Assembly: GCA_034423195.1 (NCBI GenBank)
Contig: DAOUIZ010000066.1
Location: 122,909-186,908 of the forward strand
Length of the DNA stretch: 64,000 bases
Source: CATOSK01 sp034423195
Lineage (GTDB): Bacteria > Chloroflexota > Dehalococcoidia > Lucifugimonadales > UBA3495
Direction of reading: 5' to 3'
In this document: one piece after another, positions 51,109-61,025 of the stretch
Layout: each line of letters opens with the position of its first letter
Numbering within the stretch: the first letter of the stretch is position 1
Notes under the pieces: generated by a model
What the model was told of the DNA's origin: nothing
What the model saw: only the letters and a program-made list of their open reading frames with translations
Databases searched by the model: none
Position numbers and translations under genes: made by a program

Positions 51109-53295
51109 ATGCAATCCGGCGCGGCAACTCTCGAAACTCCGACCCACTGCCCCTACTGCGCCTTCCAGTGCGGCATGAAGCTCAGCGGCGGCGGGGATGG
51201 GCCATCAATTACCGCCGACGATGGGTTTCCCGTCAACAAGGGCGCCCTGTGCATCAAGGGCTGGACCGCGGCGGAAACCCTGGGCCATCCCGGCCGGCTG
51301 CTCACTCCCCTGGTCCGCAACTCCGCCGGGGAGCTGGCCCCCGCCACCTGGGACGAGGCCCTTTCCGCCATAACCCGGGCCATTGAGGCCGCCCAGGCCG
51401 GCTACGGAAAGGACGCCGTGGGCGTCTTCGGCGGCGGCTCGCTGACCAACGAAAAGTCCTACCTGCTGGGCAAGTTTGCCCGGGTGGCCCTGGGCACGTC
51501 CAACATCGACTACAACGGGCGCTTCTGCATGTCCTCCGCAGCGGCGGCCGGTATTCGGGCCTTGGGCGTGGACCGGGGCCTGCCCTTTCCGGTTGAGGAC
51601 ATTCCCAACGCGGAGACGGTCCTGCTGGTCGGCAGCAACCCGGCGGCCACCATGCCGCCGATCATGCAGTACTTCGAGGCCCAGCGGGAGAACGGCGGCA
51701 GCCTGATAGTGGCCGACCCCCGGCGGACGGCCACCGCCGAAGCCGCCACCCTCCACCTGCGGACTGCCCCCGGCTCCGACGCGGCCCTGGCCAACGGGCT
51801 GCTGCACATCCTCATCGGGCGCGGGCTAATCGACTCCGACTACATCGAGGCCCGCACCGAGGGATTCGAGCGGGTCCGGGGCATTGCCGCCACCTACTGG
51901 CCGGAACGGGTGGAGCGCATCACCGGGGTCCCCGAGAGCCAGCTTGTGCAGACCGCCCTCATGCTGGGGCGGTCCCGCTCCGCCATGATACTGACCGGCC
52001 GGGGGCCGGAGCAGCAGTCCCAGGGGGTCAACAACGCCCTTTCCTTCATCAACCTGGCGCTGGCCCTGGGACTGGTGGGCAGGCCCAACTCCGGCTGGGG
52101 ATGCCTCACCGGCCAGGGCAACGGCCAGGGGGGCCGCGAGCACGGGCAGAAGGCCGACCAGCTTCCCGGCTACCGCCTGATTACCGATCCCGCCGCCCGC
52201 CGCCACGTCGCCTCGGTGTGGGGCATCGCTGAGGACGAGCTTCCCGGGCCGGGCAAATCCGCCTTCGAGCTGCTGGACTCCCTGGGGCCCCAGCGGGCCG
52301 GCCGGGATTCCACGGCCAGCGTCCCCGGAGGGGGGAAACCTTTAGCCCCGGGCGGAGACCCGGGGGAAGGCGGCGTCCGCTGCCTGCTGGTCATGGGCTC
52401 CAACGTGGTGGTTTCCGCCCCCGACTCCGGGCTGGTCGAGCGCCGGCTGAAGGCCCTGGACTTCCTGGTGGTGGCGGACTACTTCCTGTCCGAGACCGCC
52501 CAGCTCGCCGATGTCGTCCTGCCCTCCGCCCAGTGGGCCGAGGAGGACGGCACCATGACCAACCTGGAAGGCCGGGTGGTCCTGCGGCGGGCCGCCTTCG
52601 CCCCTCCCGGGGAGGCGTGGACCGACCTGGCAATCATCCAGGCCCTGGCCGCCCGGTTGGGCAGGGAACGCTTCTTCTCCTTCCCCGATGCCGAGTCGGT
52701 GTTCGACGAGCTGGGCCGGGCCAGCGCCGGGGGGCCCGCCGACTACTCGGGGATGAGCTACGGAAGGATCGCCGCCGGGCAGGGCCTGTTCTGGCCCTGC
52801 CCGGCGGAGAATCCAGCGGGCACTCCCCGGATGTTCGCCAACGGCTTTCCCACCGCCGGCGGGAAGGCCAGGTTCCACCCGGTGCGCCACCAACCCGCCG
52901 CCGAGGAACCCGACGAGGAATATCCCCTCTACCTGACCACCGGACGGGTGCTGGCCCAGTACCAGTCGGGTTCCCAGACCCGGCGGATAGCCCAGCTCAA
53001 CGAGCTGGCCCCGTCTCCCGAGGCCGAGATCAACCCCGCCACGGCGGAACGCTACGGCCTGTCCGACGGCGACCCGGTGAGGCTGGAGACCCGGAGGGGG
53101 AACGCCACCCTGACCGTGAAGCTCTCGCCGGCCATCCGCCCCGACACCGTCTTTGCTCCCTTTCACTGGGGAGGCGAGCAGTCGGCGAACCGGCTGACCA
53201 ATCCGGCCCTTGACCCCATCAGCCGGATGCCCGAGTTCAAGGTCTGCGCGGTTCGCATCCAACCCGTCCCCACTCAAAACGCCACCCAGGGATAA
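51109..53295 (+). CDS. nasA: Assimilatory nitrate reductase, molybdopterin subunit
   Basis: The 728-aa protein has the N-terminal [4Fe-4S] motif CPYCAFQCGMKL ... KGALCIKGW, the molybdenum-ligand cysteine in NGRFCMSSAAAAG, and the C-terminal dinucleotide-binding domain (YPLYLTTGRVLAQYQSGSQTRR, FAPFHWGG). There is no Tat signal, as expected for a cytosolic assimilatory enzyme. It reduces nitrate to nitrite. A short Gly/Pro-rich insert (SVPGGGKPLAPGGDPGEG, about residue 405-422) interrupts an otherwise conserved region. It heads an operon with a flavoprotein, nirA and narK. Confidence 0.9.
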   Translation: MQSGAATLETPTHCPYCAFQCGMKLSGGGDGPSITADDGFPVNKGALCIKGWTAAETLGHPGRLLTPLVRNSAGELAPATWDEALSAITRAIEAAQAGYGKDAVGVFGGGSLTNEKSYLLGKFARVALGTSNIDYNGRFCMSSAAAAGIRALGVDRGLPFPVEDIPNAETVLLVGSNPAATMPPIMQYFEAQRENGGSLIVADPRRTATAEAATLHLRTAPGSDAALANGLLHILIGRGLIDSDYIEARTEGFERVRGIAATYWPERVERITGVPESQLVQTALMLGRSRSAMILTGRGPEQQSQGVNNALSFINLALALGLVGRPNSGWGCLTGQGNGQGGREHGQKADQLPGYRLITDPAARRHVASVWGIAEDELPGPGKSAFELLDSLGPQRAGRDSTASVPGGGKPLAPGGDPGEGGVRCLLVMGSNVVVSAPDSGLVERRLKALDFLVVADYFLSETAQLADVVLPSAQWAEEDGTMTNLEGRVVLRRAAFAPPGEAWTDLAIIQALAARLGRERFFSFPDAESVFDELGRASAGGPADYSGMSYGRIAAGQGLFWPCPAENPAGTPRMFANGFPTAGGKARFHPVRHQPAAEEPDEEYPLYLTTGRVLAQYQSGSQTRRIAQLNELAPSPEAEINPATAERYGLSDGDPVRLETRRGNATLTVKLSPAIRPDTVFAPFHWGGEQSANRLTNPALDPISRMPEFKVCAVRIQPVPTQNATQG

Positions 53296-53305
53296 GAGGC
53301 TCCTT

Positions 53306-54841
53306 ATGTCCGAGAAGCAGCGCCTGGTAATCATCGGCAACGGCATGGCCGGAGGCCGGTTCGTCGAGGAAGTCATCGCCCGGGGCGGCGCCGAGCAGTT
53401 TGAAATCGTGATGTTCGGCGAGGAAGGCCACGGCAACTACAACCGGGTGCTGCTGTCCGGCGTCCTGGCCGGCACCCACACCCCTGGCGATATTCTCATC
53501 AACCCGGTGGACTGGTACCAGCAGAACGGGATCAAGCTCTACTCCGGCATCCGGGCCGGCTGGATTGACCGCCTCAGCAAGTCGGTCTACGCCCCCGGCG
53601 GCATCGCCGAGCCTTACGACAAGCTGGTGGTTGCCACCGGAAGCGGGGCCTACGTTCCGCCCATGGCCAACCTGTACAACGAGGACGGCGGGTTCATTGA
53701 CGGCGTCTTCGTCTTCCGCACCCTGGAGGACTGCCAGATGATGACCAGCTACGCCGCCAGGGCAAGCAAGGCCGTGGTCATCGGGGGCGGCCTGCTGGGG
53801 CTGGAAGCCGCCCGGGGCCTGATGGGGAAGGGGCTGGAAGTCCACGTCGCCCACCTGAACTCGCACCTGATGGACACCCAGCTAGACGCCGAGTCGGGCC
53901 GGATGCTCCGGCAGCAGATGGAAGACCTGGGGGTCAACATTCACCTGAACAAGATGACCACTACCATCAACGCCTGCCCCTGGCGACCGGAGGGAGGGAA
54001 AGGGGGGAACGGAGAGGTAACCGGCGTCGGCTTCCGCGACGGCGAGGAGCTGGACTGCGACATGGTGGTCCTGGCCGCCGGTATCCGTCCCAACGTTGAC
54101 CTGGCCAAGCAGGCCGGGCTGCAGGTGCAGCAGGGCATCGTGGTCAACGACGACCTTTCCTGCCGCAACGACCAGGACGTTTACGCCATCGGCGAGTGCG
54201 CCCAGCACCGGGGGCGTCTCTACGGGACCATCACTCCCGCCTGGGAGCAGGCCGTTGTCCTGGCCAGCCGCTTGACGGGGAGCAACCCGGAGGCCAGCTA
54301 CAAGGGTTCCCGCGTCTCCACCAAGCTCAAGGTCATGGACGTGGAGCTGGCGGTGATGGGAGACCGGGACCCGCTGTCCGATGCCGACGAGCTGGTCAAT
54401 TACAGCGAGCCGGGCCGGGGAGTCTACAAGAAGCTGATCATCCGCGAGGGGCGGCTGGCCGGAGCAATCCTGCTCGGCGACGGCCTGACCTCCGCCGATG
54501 TCATCCAGTCCTACGACCGGAACAGCGAGCTGCCCGCCAACCGGTCGGAGCTGATCTTCCCCGGAACCGCCGCCAGGGCCGTGGACGTGGCCGAACTGCC
54601 GGTCAACGCCCAGATCTGCAACTGCAACGGCGTATCCAAGGGAAGAATCGCCGAAGCCGTGGAGGACGGGATGGTGACCCTCCAGGAAGTCTGCTCCGCG
54701 ACCCGGGCGGGCAGCGGCTGCGGCACCTGCAAGACCCAGGTGCAGGCCGTTCTCGACTTCGCCATCGGCAGCGGCGCCACCGGCTCTCCCCGGCAGCCGG
54801 AACCCGCTCCCCGTGAACCGGCCCTGGCGGGAAGCCGGTAG
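53306..54841 (+). CDS. NirB-like NAD(P)H flavoprotein with BFD-type iron-sulfur domain
   Basis: The 511-aa protein has an FAD site at the N-terminus (LVIIGNGMAGGRFVEEVI), an NAD(P) site (KAVVIGGGLLGLEAARGLMG), and a C-terminal [2Fe-2S] BFD-like domain (ICNCNGVSKGRI ... GSGCGTCKTQVQ). It is shaped like the N-terminal half of NirB or the NasB electron-transfer subunit, passing electrons to nitrate or nitrite reductase. Around 53973-54008 the peptide CPWRPEGGKGGNG is encoded by DNA almost identical to the R1 repeat loop, an in-frame insertion in a surface loop. Confidence 0.88.
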   Translation: MSEKQRLVIIGNGMAGGRFVEEVIARGGAEQFEIVMFGEEGHGNYNRVLLSGVLAGTHTPGDILINPVDWYQQNGIKLYSGIRAGWIDRLSKSVYAPGGIAEPYDKLVVATGSGAYVPPMANLYNEDGGFIDGVFVFRTLEDCQMMTSYAARASKAVVIGGGLLGLEAARGLMGKGLEVHVAHLNSHLMDTQLDAESGRMLRQQMEDLGVNIHLNKMTTTINACPWRPEGGKGGNGEVTGVGFRDGEELDCDMVVLAAGIRPNVDLAKQAGLQVQQGIVVNDDLSCRNDQDVYAIGECAQHRGRLYGTITPAWEQAVVLASRLTGSNPEASYKGSRVSTKLKVMDVELAVMGDRDPLSDADELVNYSEPGRGVYKKLIIREGRLAGAILLGDGLTSADVIQSYDRNSELPANRSELIFPGTAARAVDVAELPVNAQICNCNGVSKGRIAEAVEDGMVTLQEVCSATRAGSGCGTCKTQVQAVLDFAIGSGATGSPRQPEPAPREPALAGSR

Positions 54842-54919
54842 CGTCCCCCGGACCAAGTTCTCTCCCCTGCATCATCCCAGGCACGTTCCGCGACTGTCGG
54901 ATAACCCAGGAGAAACCTA

Positions 54920-56407
54920 ATGAACAAGATTGAAGAGTACAAGTCGGAAAAGCCCGGCCTGGAGGTCAGGCATGACCTTCCCCGCTACGCCGAGGATGGC
55001 TGGGAGACCATCAGCGACGGCGACAAGGAGCGGCTGAAGTGGCTGGGAGTGTTCTTCCGCCGCCAGACCCCGGGCAATTTCATGATGCGGGTCCGCATTC
55101 CCAATGGAATGACCAATTCGGAACAACTGCGGGTCATCGCCGAGCTGGGGCAGGACTGCGGCAAGGGGTTCGTGGACATCACCACCCGCCAGCAGGTCTA
55201 GCTCCGGTGGTTCCGCATCGACCAGGTGCGGCGGATCTGGGACCGGCTGGAGAAGGTGGGGCTGGTGTCGCTGCAAACCGGGATGGACAACATCCGCAAC
55301 GTGGTCGGCTGCCCCCTGTCCGGCCTGGGAGCCAACGAACTGCTGGACGCCTCGGCGGTGGTGCGGGAGTACAACGATATGTTCGTCGGCAACCCCGAGT
55401 ACACCAACCTGCCCCGCAAGTTCAACGTGACCATCACCGGGTGCATGGACAACTGCACCCACGGGTCCACCCAGGACATATCCCTGACCCCGGCGGTGAA
55501 GCCGGACGAGGGAGAGCCCATCCTGGGTTTCAACGTGGCGGTGGGCGGCAAGCAGGGCTCGGGGGGCTTCCGGCCTGCCACGCCGCTGAACCTCTTCGCC
55601 GCTCCCTCCATCGCCGCTGAAGTGTGCAACCAGATAACCCTGATATTCCGCGACCACGGGCCCCGGGAGGCCCGCAACAAGAGCCGGCTGGCGTTCCTGG
55701 TGGACGAGTGGGGCCCGGAGCGGTTCCGGGAGGAACTGGAGCGGCGGATGGGCTGCACCCTGCCGTCTGCCGGACGGGACATGGCGGCGGAAGGCGGCAG
55801 CACCGACCACATGGGCATGTCCGCCCAGAGGCAGGATGGGCTGAACGCCGCCGGCCTGGTGGTCCCCGCCGGACGCATCTCCTGCGGGCAACTGCTGGAG
55901 GTGGCCCGCATCGCCGACGCCTACGGTAACGGCCAAATCCGCCTGACCTCTGGACAGAACCTGATCATCCCCAACATTCCCGATTCCCGGCTGGAGGGCC
56001 TGAAAGCGGAGCCGCTGCTTTCCGACCTACGCCTCGACGCTCCCGAGATCATGAGGGGGCTGGTGAGCTGCACCGGCATCGACTACTGCCACTTTGCCCT
56101 CATTGAAACCAAGGAACTGGCGGTGGGGACTGCCTCGAAACTGCACAAGACCCTGGGAGACACCGGGCCCCTCACCATGCACTGGTCGGGGTGCCCCAAC
56201 GCCTGCGGCAACCACACCGTCGCGGACATCGGCATCCTGGGCAAGCGGGCCCGGGTGGATGGGGAAGTCATAGACGCCGTCGACGTCTCGCTGGGGGAGA
56301 AGTTCGCGGGCCTGGCGGAGGGAGAGTCGCTGACCAACGTTCCGTGCGAAGCGCTGCCGGAAGTCCTGACGCGAATCCTGGGCCGCACCCCCGCAGCCGT
56401 CGCCTAG
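54920..56407 (+). pseudogene. nirA: Ferredoxin-type nitrite reductase interrupted by an in-frame TAG
   Basis: The frame encodes a complete NirA of 495 codons: DLPRYAEDGWETISDGDKERLKWLGVFFRRQTPGNFMMRVRIPNG, then TTRQQV, TAG at 55199-55201 (codon 94), LRWFRIDQVRRIWDRL, and on to the siroheme/[4Fe-4S] cysteines (SCTGIDYCHFALIE and SGCPNACGNHTVADIGILG). Relatives have Gln at the stop (QxQLRW), so one C-to-T change turned CAG into TAG. Upstream and downstream are in the same frame and intact. It may be a true nonsense mutation, an assembly error or readthrough. AGGAG precedes the ATG; a GTG at 55226 could restart the rest. Confidence 0.85.
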
Positions 56408-56466
56408 CACTACATTCCCACAGCAACGCTCTCAACGCACCGTTCTCAACCCATCCTGGAGGAGTC

Positions 56467-57840
56467 ATGGCAACCTCGACCCGCCCGTCAGGCAGCAGCA
56501 AGGCAACGCGCATCAACCTGTTCAGCCTCCGCAAGCCCCACATGCGGACCTTCCACATGACCTGGTTCGCCTTCTTCCTGGCCTTCTTCGGGTGGTTCGG
56601 CATCGCCCCGATGATGGCACTGGTGCGGGACGACCTGGGCCTGACCAAGACCCAGATCGGTAACACCATCATCGCCTCGGTGGCGATAACCATTCTGGCC
56701 CGGCTGGCCATCGGATGGCTCTGCGACCGCATCGGTCCCCGCTTGGCTTACAGCGGGCTGCTGGTCATCGGATCGATTCCGGTTATGTGCATCGGGCTGG
56801 CCAACAGCTACGAGTCCTTCCTGCTGTTCCGGCTGGCCATCGGGATCATCGGCGCCTCCTTTGTAATTACGCAATACCACACCTCGATGATGTTCGCTCC
56901 CAACGTGGTGGGCACGGCCAACGCCACCACCGCCGGATGGGGGAACATGGGCGGCGGGGTTACCCAGATGGTCATGCCCTTGGTGCTGGCCGCTGTGCTG
57001 ATGTTCGGCGTGGGGGAGACCCTGGGCTGGCGGGTGGCGATGGTGGTTCCCGGTGTTGCCCTGCTGCTGACGGGCTTCGCCTACTACTTCATCACCCAGG
57101 ACTCACCGGAAGGAAACTACCGGCAGCTGCGGAAGGAAGGCAAGATGGCCCCGGCCACCGCGGTCAACGGTTCCTTCCTGGCGGCGGCCAGGGACTACCG
57201 GGTCTGGGCATTGTTCATCATCTACGGGGCGTGCTTCGGGATTGAGCTGACCATCAACAACGTGGCGGCGTTGTACTACCACGACCGCTTCGGCCTGAGC
57301 GTGGGCATGGCGGGCCTGATTGCGGGGTTGTTCGGGTTGATGAACATCTTCGCCCGCACCATGGGGGGCATGTTCGGGGACAAGTTCGGCATCAGGTTCG
57401 GGCTGAAGGGACGGGTGATGTTCATGGGGACCGTTCTGGCCCTGGAGGGGCTGGCCCTGATCCTGTTTTCCCAGATGGGGACGCTGTTCCTGGCGGTGGG
57501 GGCGATGATCGTGTTCAGCCTGTTCGTGCAGATGTCCGAAGGCGCGACGTTCTCGGTGGTCCCGTTCATCAACCGCAAGGCGCTGGGGTCGGTGGCGGGA
57601 ATCGTCGGGGCCGGGGGGAATGCGGGAGCGGTGGCGGCGGGGTTCCTGTTCCGGGCGGAGAGCCTCAGCACCGAGCAGGCGCTGCTGATCCTGGGGGTGG
57701 GGGTATTCCTGGTGGCTCCGCTGGCCTTCCTGGTGCGGTTCTCGGCCCGCACCGAAGCCGAGGAAAAGAACGCGATGGAGCAAGCTTTGCGCCGGAGGGA
57801 ACAGGGGGACGAGGCGCTGGCGCCGGCTCCCGGGGACTAG
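56467..57840 (+). CDS. narK: Nitrate/nitrite MFS transporter
   Basis: The 457-aa protein has twelve predicted spans and the nitrate-porter signatures GWGNMGGGVTQ and GAGGNAGAVAAG. It starts RTFHMTWFAFFLAFFGWFGIAPMM, typical of the NarK/NasA group. GGAGGAG lies 3-4 bp before the ATG. As last gene of the nitrate operon it imports nitrate for NasA and may also move nitrite. Arginine positions in the transmembrane helices typical of NarK (FARLAIG-type and FRLAIG) are present. Confidence 0.93.
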   Translation: MATSTRPSGSSKATRINLFSLRKPHMRTFHMTWFAFFLAFFGWFGIAPMMALVRDDLGLTKTQIGNTIIASVAITILARLAIGWLCDRIGPRLAYSGLLVIGSIPVMCIGLANSYESFLLFRLAIGIIGASFVITQYHTSMMFAPNVVGTANATTAGWGNMGGGVTQMVMPLVLAAVLMFGVGETLGWRVAMVVPGVALLLTGFAYYFITQDSPEGNYRQLRKEGKMAPATAVNGSFLAAARDYRVWALFIIYGACFGIELTINNVAALYYHDRFGLSVGMAGLIAGLFGLMNIFARTMGGMFGDKFGIRFGLKGRVMFMGTVLALEGLALILFSQMGTLFLAVGAMIVFSLFVQMSEGATFSVVPFINRKALGSVAGIVGAGGNAGAVAAGFLFRAESLSTEQALLILGVGVFLVAPLAFLVRFSARTEAEEKNAMEQALRRREQGDEALAPAPGD

Positions 57841-57893
57841 CGGTGGTCCATCGGCAATCCGGGTGGATTGGCGATTCGCACCAAGGGTCGGGT

Positions 57894-59087
57894 TCAGAAG
57901 TTGTGGGGGGTCCAGGGCTGCAACTGGACGGCGAACATGCGGTCGGCCAGGAACAACGCTCCGGGGGTCTTTTCCTCGACTAGGCCGGCCCGGGCGAGGG
58001 TGGTAAAGGGAGTGCCGCCCAGATAAGCCGAGGCCAGAGCGGAGACGCCAAGGGAGAGGTCGGGCGAGGCTTCGGAGGGAGCGACCGAGCCGGCGCCGCC
58101 GGATACTTCCAGCCGGAAGCGGCCAGTGTTCCAGGGACAGACATCATCGATGACATTGAGGACGACCAAGCCGTCGGCGGAGTAGGCACGGCGGGACAGG
58201 GCATCCGGCACGTCTACGATGCGGAGCCAGACGCCATCGCGGGGCATCCGCTGGAGACGGCGGGGGTCGGCAAGGAGCCAGGGAAGGGGATCGTCGACAG
58301 GGCGCTTGAGGGCCTCCAAGGAGTGCATCAGATCGGTGTCGAAGCAGAAACGCCAGAGGGCGGATACGGCGTCGGTGGAGGCGCCCATCAGCTCGTTGAC
58401 GGTGACGGTGCCGTTGGAGGTGCGATAGGTGGCGTACCCGTCAACCCGGCCGTCCTCCTCGTAGACGACATGGAAGAGTCCGCCGCGTCCTCCCTGGTGG
58501 TGCTCCGGGAGGCGGGAGTCCTGCCCCCACTGGCGCAGGGCGGCGGCGGGGAAAATACCGGGGCGTCCGGCGATGCACCTGTTGAAGATTTCCGGGAAGC
58601 GGGCTGTGGTCTCGAAGGGGTCGACGAAGGAAATCTGTCCCTTGTTCTTGTGCTGTCGGGCGAAGGCGGTGTGGTGCCTGTCGATGGTCCAGCGTTCGTA
58701 GTGGGAGCCTACGCCGTAGCCGAAGCGGCCGTAGATGGCGCTCTCGGTGGCGAAGAGGGCGGCCAGGGGTTCGCCGCGGCGATGCACGTCCTGGAGCTGG
58801 TGGAGCATCATCTGGGTCATGACGCCCCGCCGGCGATGGGTGGGCTGCACGGCGACGTTGGAGACGCCGGCGACGGGGGCCGACCCCCCGGGAATGGTCA
58901 GCTCAACATGGTGGGAATGGGCGCCGCCGACGATCTCTTTCCCGTCCAAGACGATAATGGAGCGGTCAAGGTCGAAGGTGGGCTGGAGCTGTTCAGGGTC
59001 GTGGGCCAGGCGGTTGCCGTGGGCGCGGGACTCGGCCCGCAGCCATGCCTCAAACTCGCCGTCGGTGACGTTCCTCAGTTGAAGCAT
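57894..59087 (-). CDS. Eis-like GNAT acetyltransferase
   Basis: The 397-aa protein has the Eis plan: an N-terminal GNAT domain with VSNVAVQPTHRRRGVMTQMM (acetyl-CoA loop), an AALFATESAIYGRFGYGVG segment, a second GNAT-like domain and a C-terminal SCP2-like part, ending in a free Phe carboxylate (PHNF) that serves as catalytic base in Eis. It may acetylate amines or aminoglycoside-like compounds. Monocistronic, minus strand. Confidence 0.88.
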   Translation of the reverse strand: MLQLRNVTDGEFEAWLRAESRAHGNRLAHDPEQLQPTFDLDRSIIVLDGKEIVGGAHSHHVELTIPGGSAPVAGVSNVAVQPTHRRRGVMTQMMLHQLQDVHRRGEPLAALFATESAIYGRFGYGVGSHYERWTIDRHHTAFARQHKNKGQISFVDPFETTARFPEIFNRCIAGRPGIFPAAALRQWGQDSRLPEHHQGGRGGLFHVVYEEDGRVDGYATYRTSNGTVTVNELMGASTDAVSALWRFCFDTDLMHSLEALKRPVDDPLPWLLADPRRLQRMPRDGVWLRIVDVPDALSRRAYSADGLVVLNVIDDVCPWNTGRFRLEVSGGAGSVAPSEASPDLSLGVSALASAYLGGTPFTTLARAGLVEEKTPGALFLADRMFAVQLQPWTPHNF

Positions 59088-59237
59088 GGAGGGTTCACTC
59101 CCGGTTGCGAAGCGGGACCGCGTTGCAACGGGCGGCGCTGCGGATGAAGAGTGCCAACAGGATGACGATCCTTGCTTCGAGGGTCAAGGGGGCCCGGCCG
59201 AAGGGGTTTGCCGGGGACAGGCCATCGGACAGCAGCC

Positions 59238-60473
59238 TCAGTTATCCCCGACGGCCGCAGGGGCAGGGGCCTGCGCCATGCTCAGACGCTCGGGCCACCA
59301 CCTGTCGTCGTAGTCGCTCCATGTGTCCCGGATGTGGGGCAGGACCTCGTCGGCGAATAGCTGGGTGTTCTTGAGGGTGAGATCCCTGGGCATGGTGCCG
59401 ATGTGGAGCAAGCACATGAGGTGGCCGACACGGAGCATCTTGATGGCCTCGGCGAGCTGCTCGCGGACGGTGGCGGGGCTGCCGGCGATGACGTGGCCCT
59501 GCTCGATGAAGTCCTTCCACTCCAGCTCCTGGGCCGCCTTCTGGGCTTCCTCTCCTATCTGGGGGCGGACGGACTCGCGGACCGAGGCTATGGAACGGTA
59601 TCCCGGGGTCTCGGCGAAGGGGGGGTGGATGCGGAGCATCTTCCGGTAGAAGTACTTGACGTGGTCGGCGTACTCCTGCTCGGCGGAGGCGTCGGTCTCG
59701 GAGACGCAGACAAGCTGGAGGAAGCCGAGGCGGTGGGGGTTGTCGTCGATGCCGCGCTGGGCGACGCGGTCCCAGAAGCCGTTGACGACGCGGAGGCCGC
59801 GCAGGTAGCCGAAGTAGCTGAGATAGCAGTAGACGTAGTCCCGGTCCAACACCCAGTCCCAGGTCTCCAGGCTGCCGCTGCCTGGAATCCAGACCGGCGG
59901 ATGGGGCTGCTGGAGGGGACGGGGCCAGATGTTGACGTAGCGGAGCTGGTTGAACTTGCCGTTGAAGATGAAGGGTTCCCGCTCGGTCCAGGCCTTCATG
60001 ATGAGGTCGTGGGCCTCGGAGTGCTTGTCGCGGAGGGTGATGGGAGTCTGTCCATAGGACAGGGTGGTGTCCATGGAGGTGCCAACGGGGAAGCCGGCGA
60101 CCAGCCGTCCCTTGCTCATTATGTCCAGCATGGCCATTTCCTCGGCGACGCGAAGGGGAGGCTGGTACAAGGCCAGGCTGTTGCCGAGGACGATGAGGGC
60201 GGAGTTGGAGGTGGCGCGGGACAGGACGGAGGCGATGATGTTGGGGGAGGGCATCAGTCCGTAGGCGTTGTTGTGGTGCTCGTTGACGCAGACGCCGTCG
60301 AATCCCACCTGGTCGGCGAACTGGAGCTCCGCGATGTAGTCGTCGTAGTGCTGCTGGCACAGCTCCGGGTCGAAGAGGCTGTTGGGAGGGTCGACCCAGG
60401 CGCTGCGGTACTGGTGCTCGAAGTCGTCCGGAAGGTGCTGGTAGGGCATCAGGTGGAAGAAGGAGGTTTTCAT
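59238..60473 (-). CDS. LLM-class flavin-dependent monooxygenase
   Basis: The 411-aa protein follows the luciferase-like pattern: FADQVGFDGVCVNEHHNNAYGLMPSPNIIASVLSRAT, VLGNSLALYQPPLRVAEEMAMLDIMSKGRLVAGFPVG, PHPPVWIPGSGS, and VIAGSPATVREQLAEAIKML. It uses reduced flavin and oxygen on an unknown substrate. Such enzymes are greatly expanded in SAR202-type Chloroflexota, which is consistent with the proposed origin. The interval 59088-59237 holds nothing recognisable. Confidence 0.9.
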   Translation of the reverse strand: MKTSFFHLMPYQHLPDDFEHQYRSAWVDPPNSLFDPELCQQHYDDYIAELQFADQVGFDGVCVNEHHNNAYGLMPSPNIIASVLSRATSNSALIVLGNSLALYQPPLRVAEEMAMLDIMSKGRLVAGFPVGTSMDTTLSYGQTPITLRDKHSEAHDLIMKAWTEREPFIFNGKFNQLRYVNIWPRPLQQPHPPVWIPGSGSLETWDWVLDRDYVYCYLSYFGYLRGLRVVNGFWDRVAQRGIDDNPHRLGFLQLVCVSETDASAEQEYADHVKYFYRKMLRIHPPFAETPGYRSIASVRESVRPQIGEEAQKAAQELEWKDFIEQGHVIAGSPATVREQLAEAIKMLRVGHLMCLLHIGTMPRDLTLKNTQLFADEVLPHIRDTWSDYDDRWWPERLSMAQAPAPAAVGDN

Positions 60474-60654
60474 CTCGGCAAGTCCTCTCCTGAAGGTTGC
60501 CGCTTTCGCCCTCGATCAAGGCAGTTTGCCCAGGAGGGCTGGGCGGCAATGGAGCCCGGCGGGGCCGGACCCCGGCGTAGGGCATGATAGCACAGGGTAA
60601 GGCCGGCGGGGTAGGGCCGGGCCGAGAGGCGCGTCCGGTCGAGCCATGAGGCGT

Positions 60655-60780
60655 CTAACCGGACAAAACCGGACAAAACCGGACATTTGAGCATGGGGAG
60701 AAGGGGCATTTGTCCTGAATTTTCCGGTTTTTGTCCGTGTTTTTCCGGCGAATGTCCTGGTGTTGTCCGGTTTTGTCAGT
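60655..60780. repeat. GGACA/TGTCC motif cluster
   Basis: AACCGGACAAAACCGGACA recurs in tandem (60658-60688) and is followed by several TGTCC copies in TTTGTCCTG, TTTTTGTCCGTG and GTTGTCCGGTTTTGTC, so the two halves are inversely related. It lies in the gene-free gap 60474-61025, which contains nothing else clear. Confidence 0.55.
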
Positions 60781-61025
60781 CCTGGGCAGCGGGGTGAAGT
60801 GGCATGGATTGCAGAACAGGGGAATCTTCCCGGCCCCGTTTCGTCCCGGTTTTCCGAGGAGGCTTCAGTGAAAGGTCCCTTATGAACAGGTTAGTGGCGA
60901 ACAGGGAGAGTTAGCAAGGGGCAAGTGTCATCAAGATGGGAACCAGGGCCGGTGGAGGAGGGCAAAGACAAGACGCCCTCGCCGCCTGGACAAGGGCGTC
61001 TTCCAGTTTTCCCGGCGGGCGGGGG

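Noticed and set aside
55199..55201. TAG as pyrrolysine
   Set aside because: The position is a Gln in relatives, no pyl genes are in the window, and the change is a single C-to-T step.
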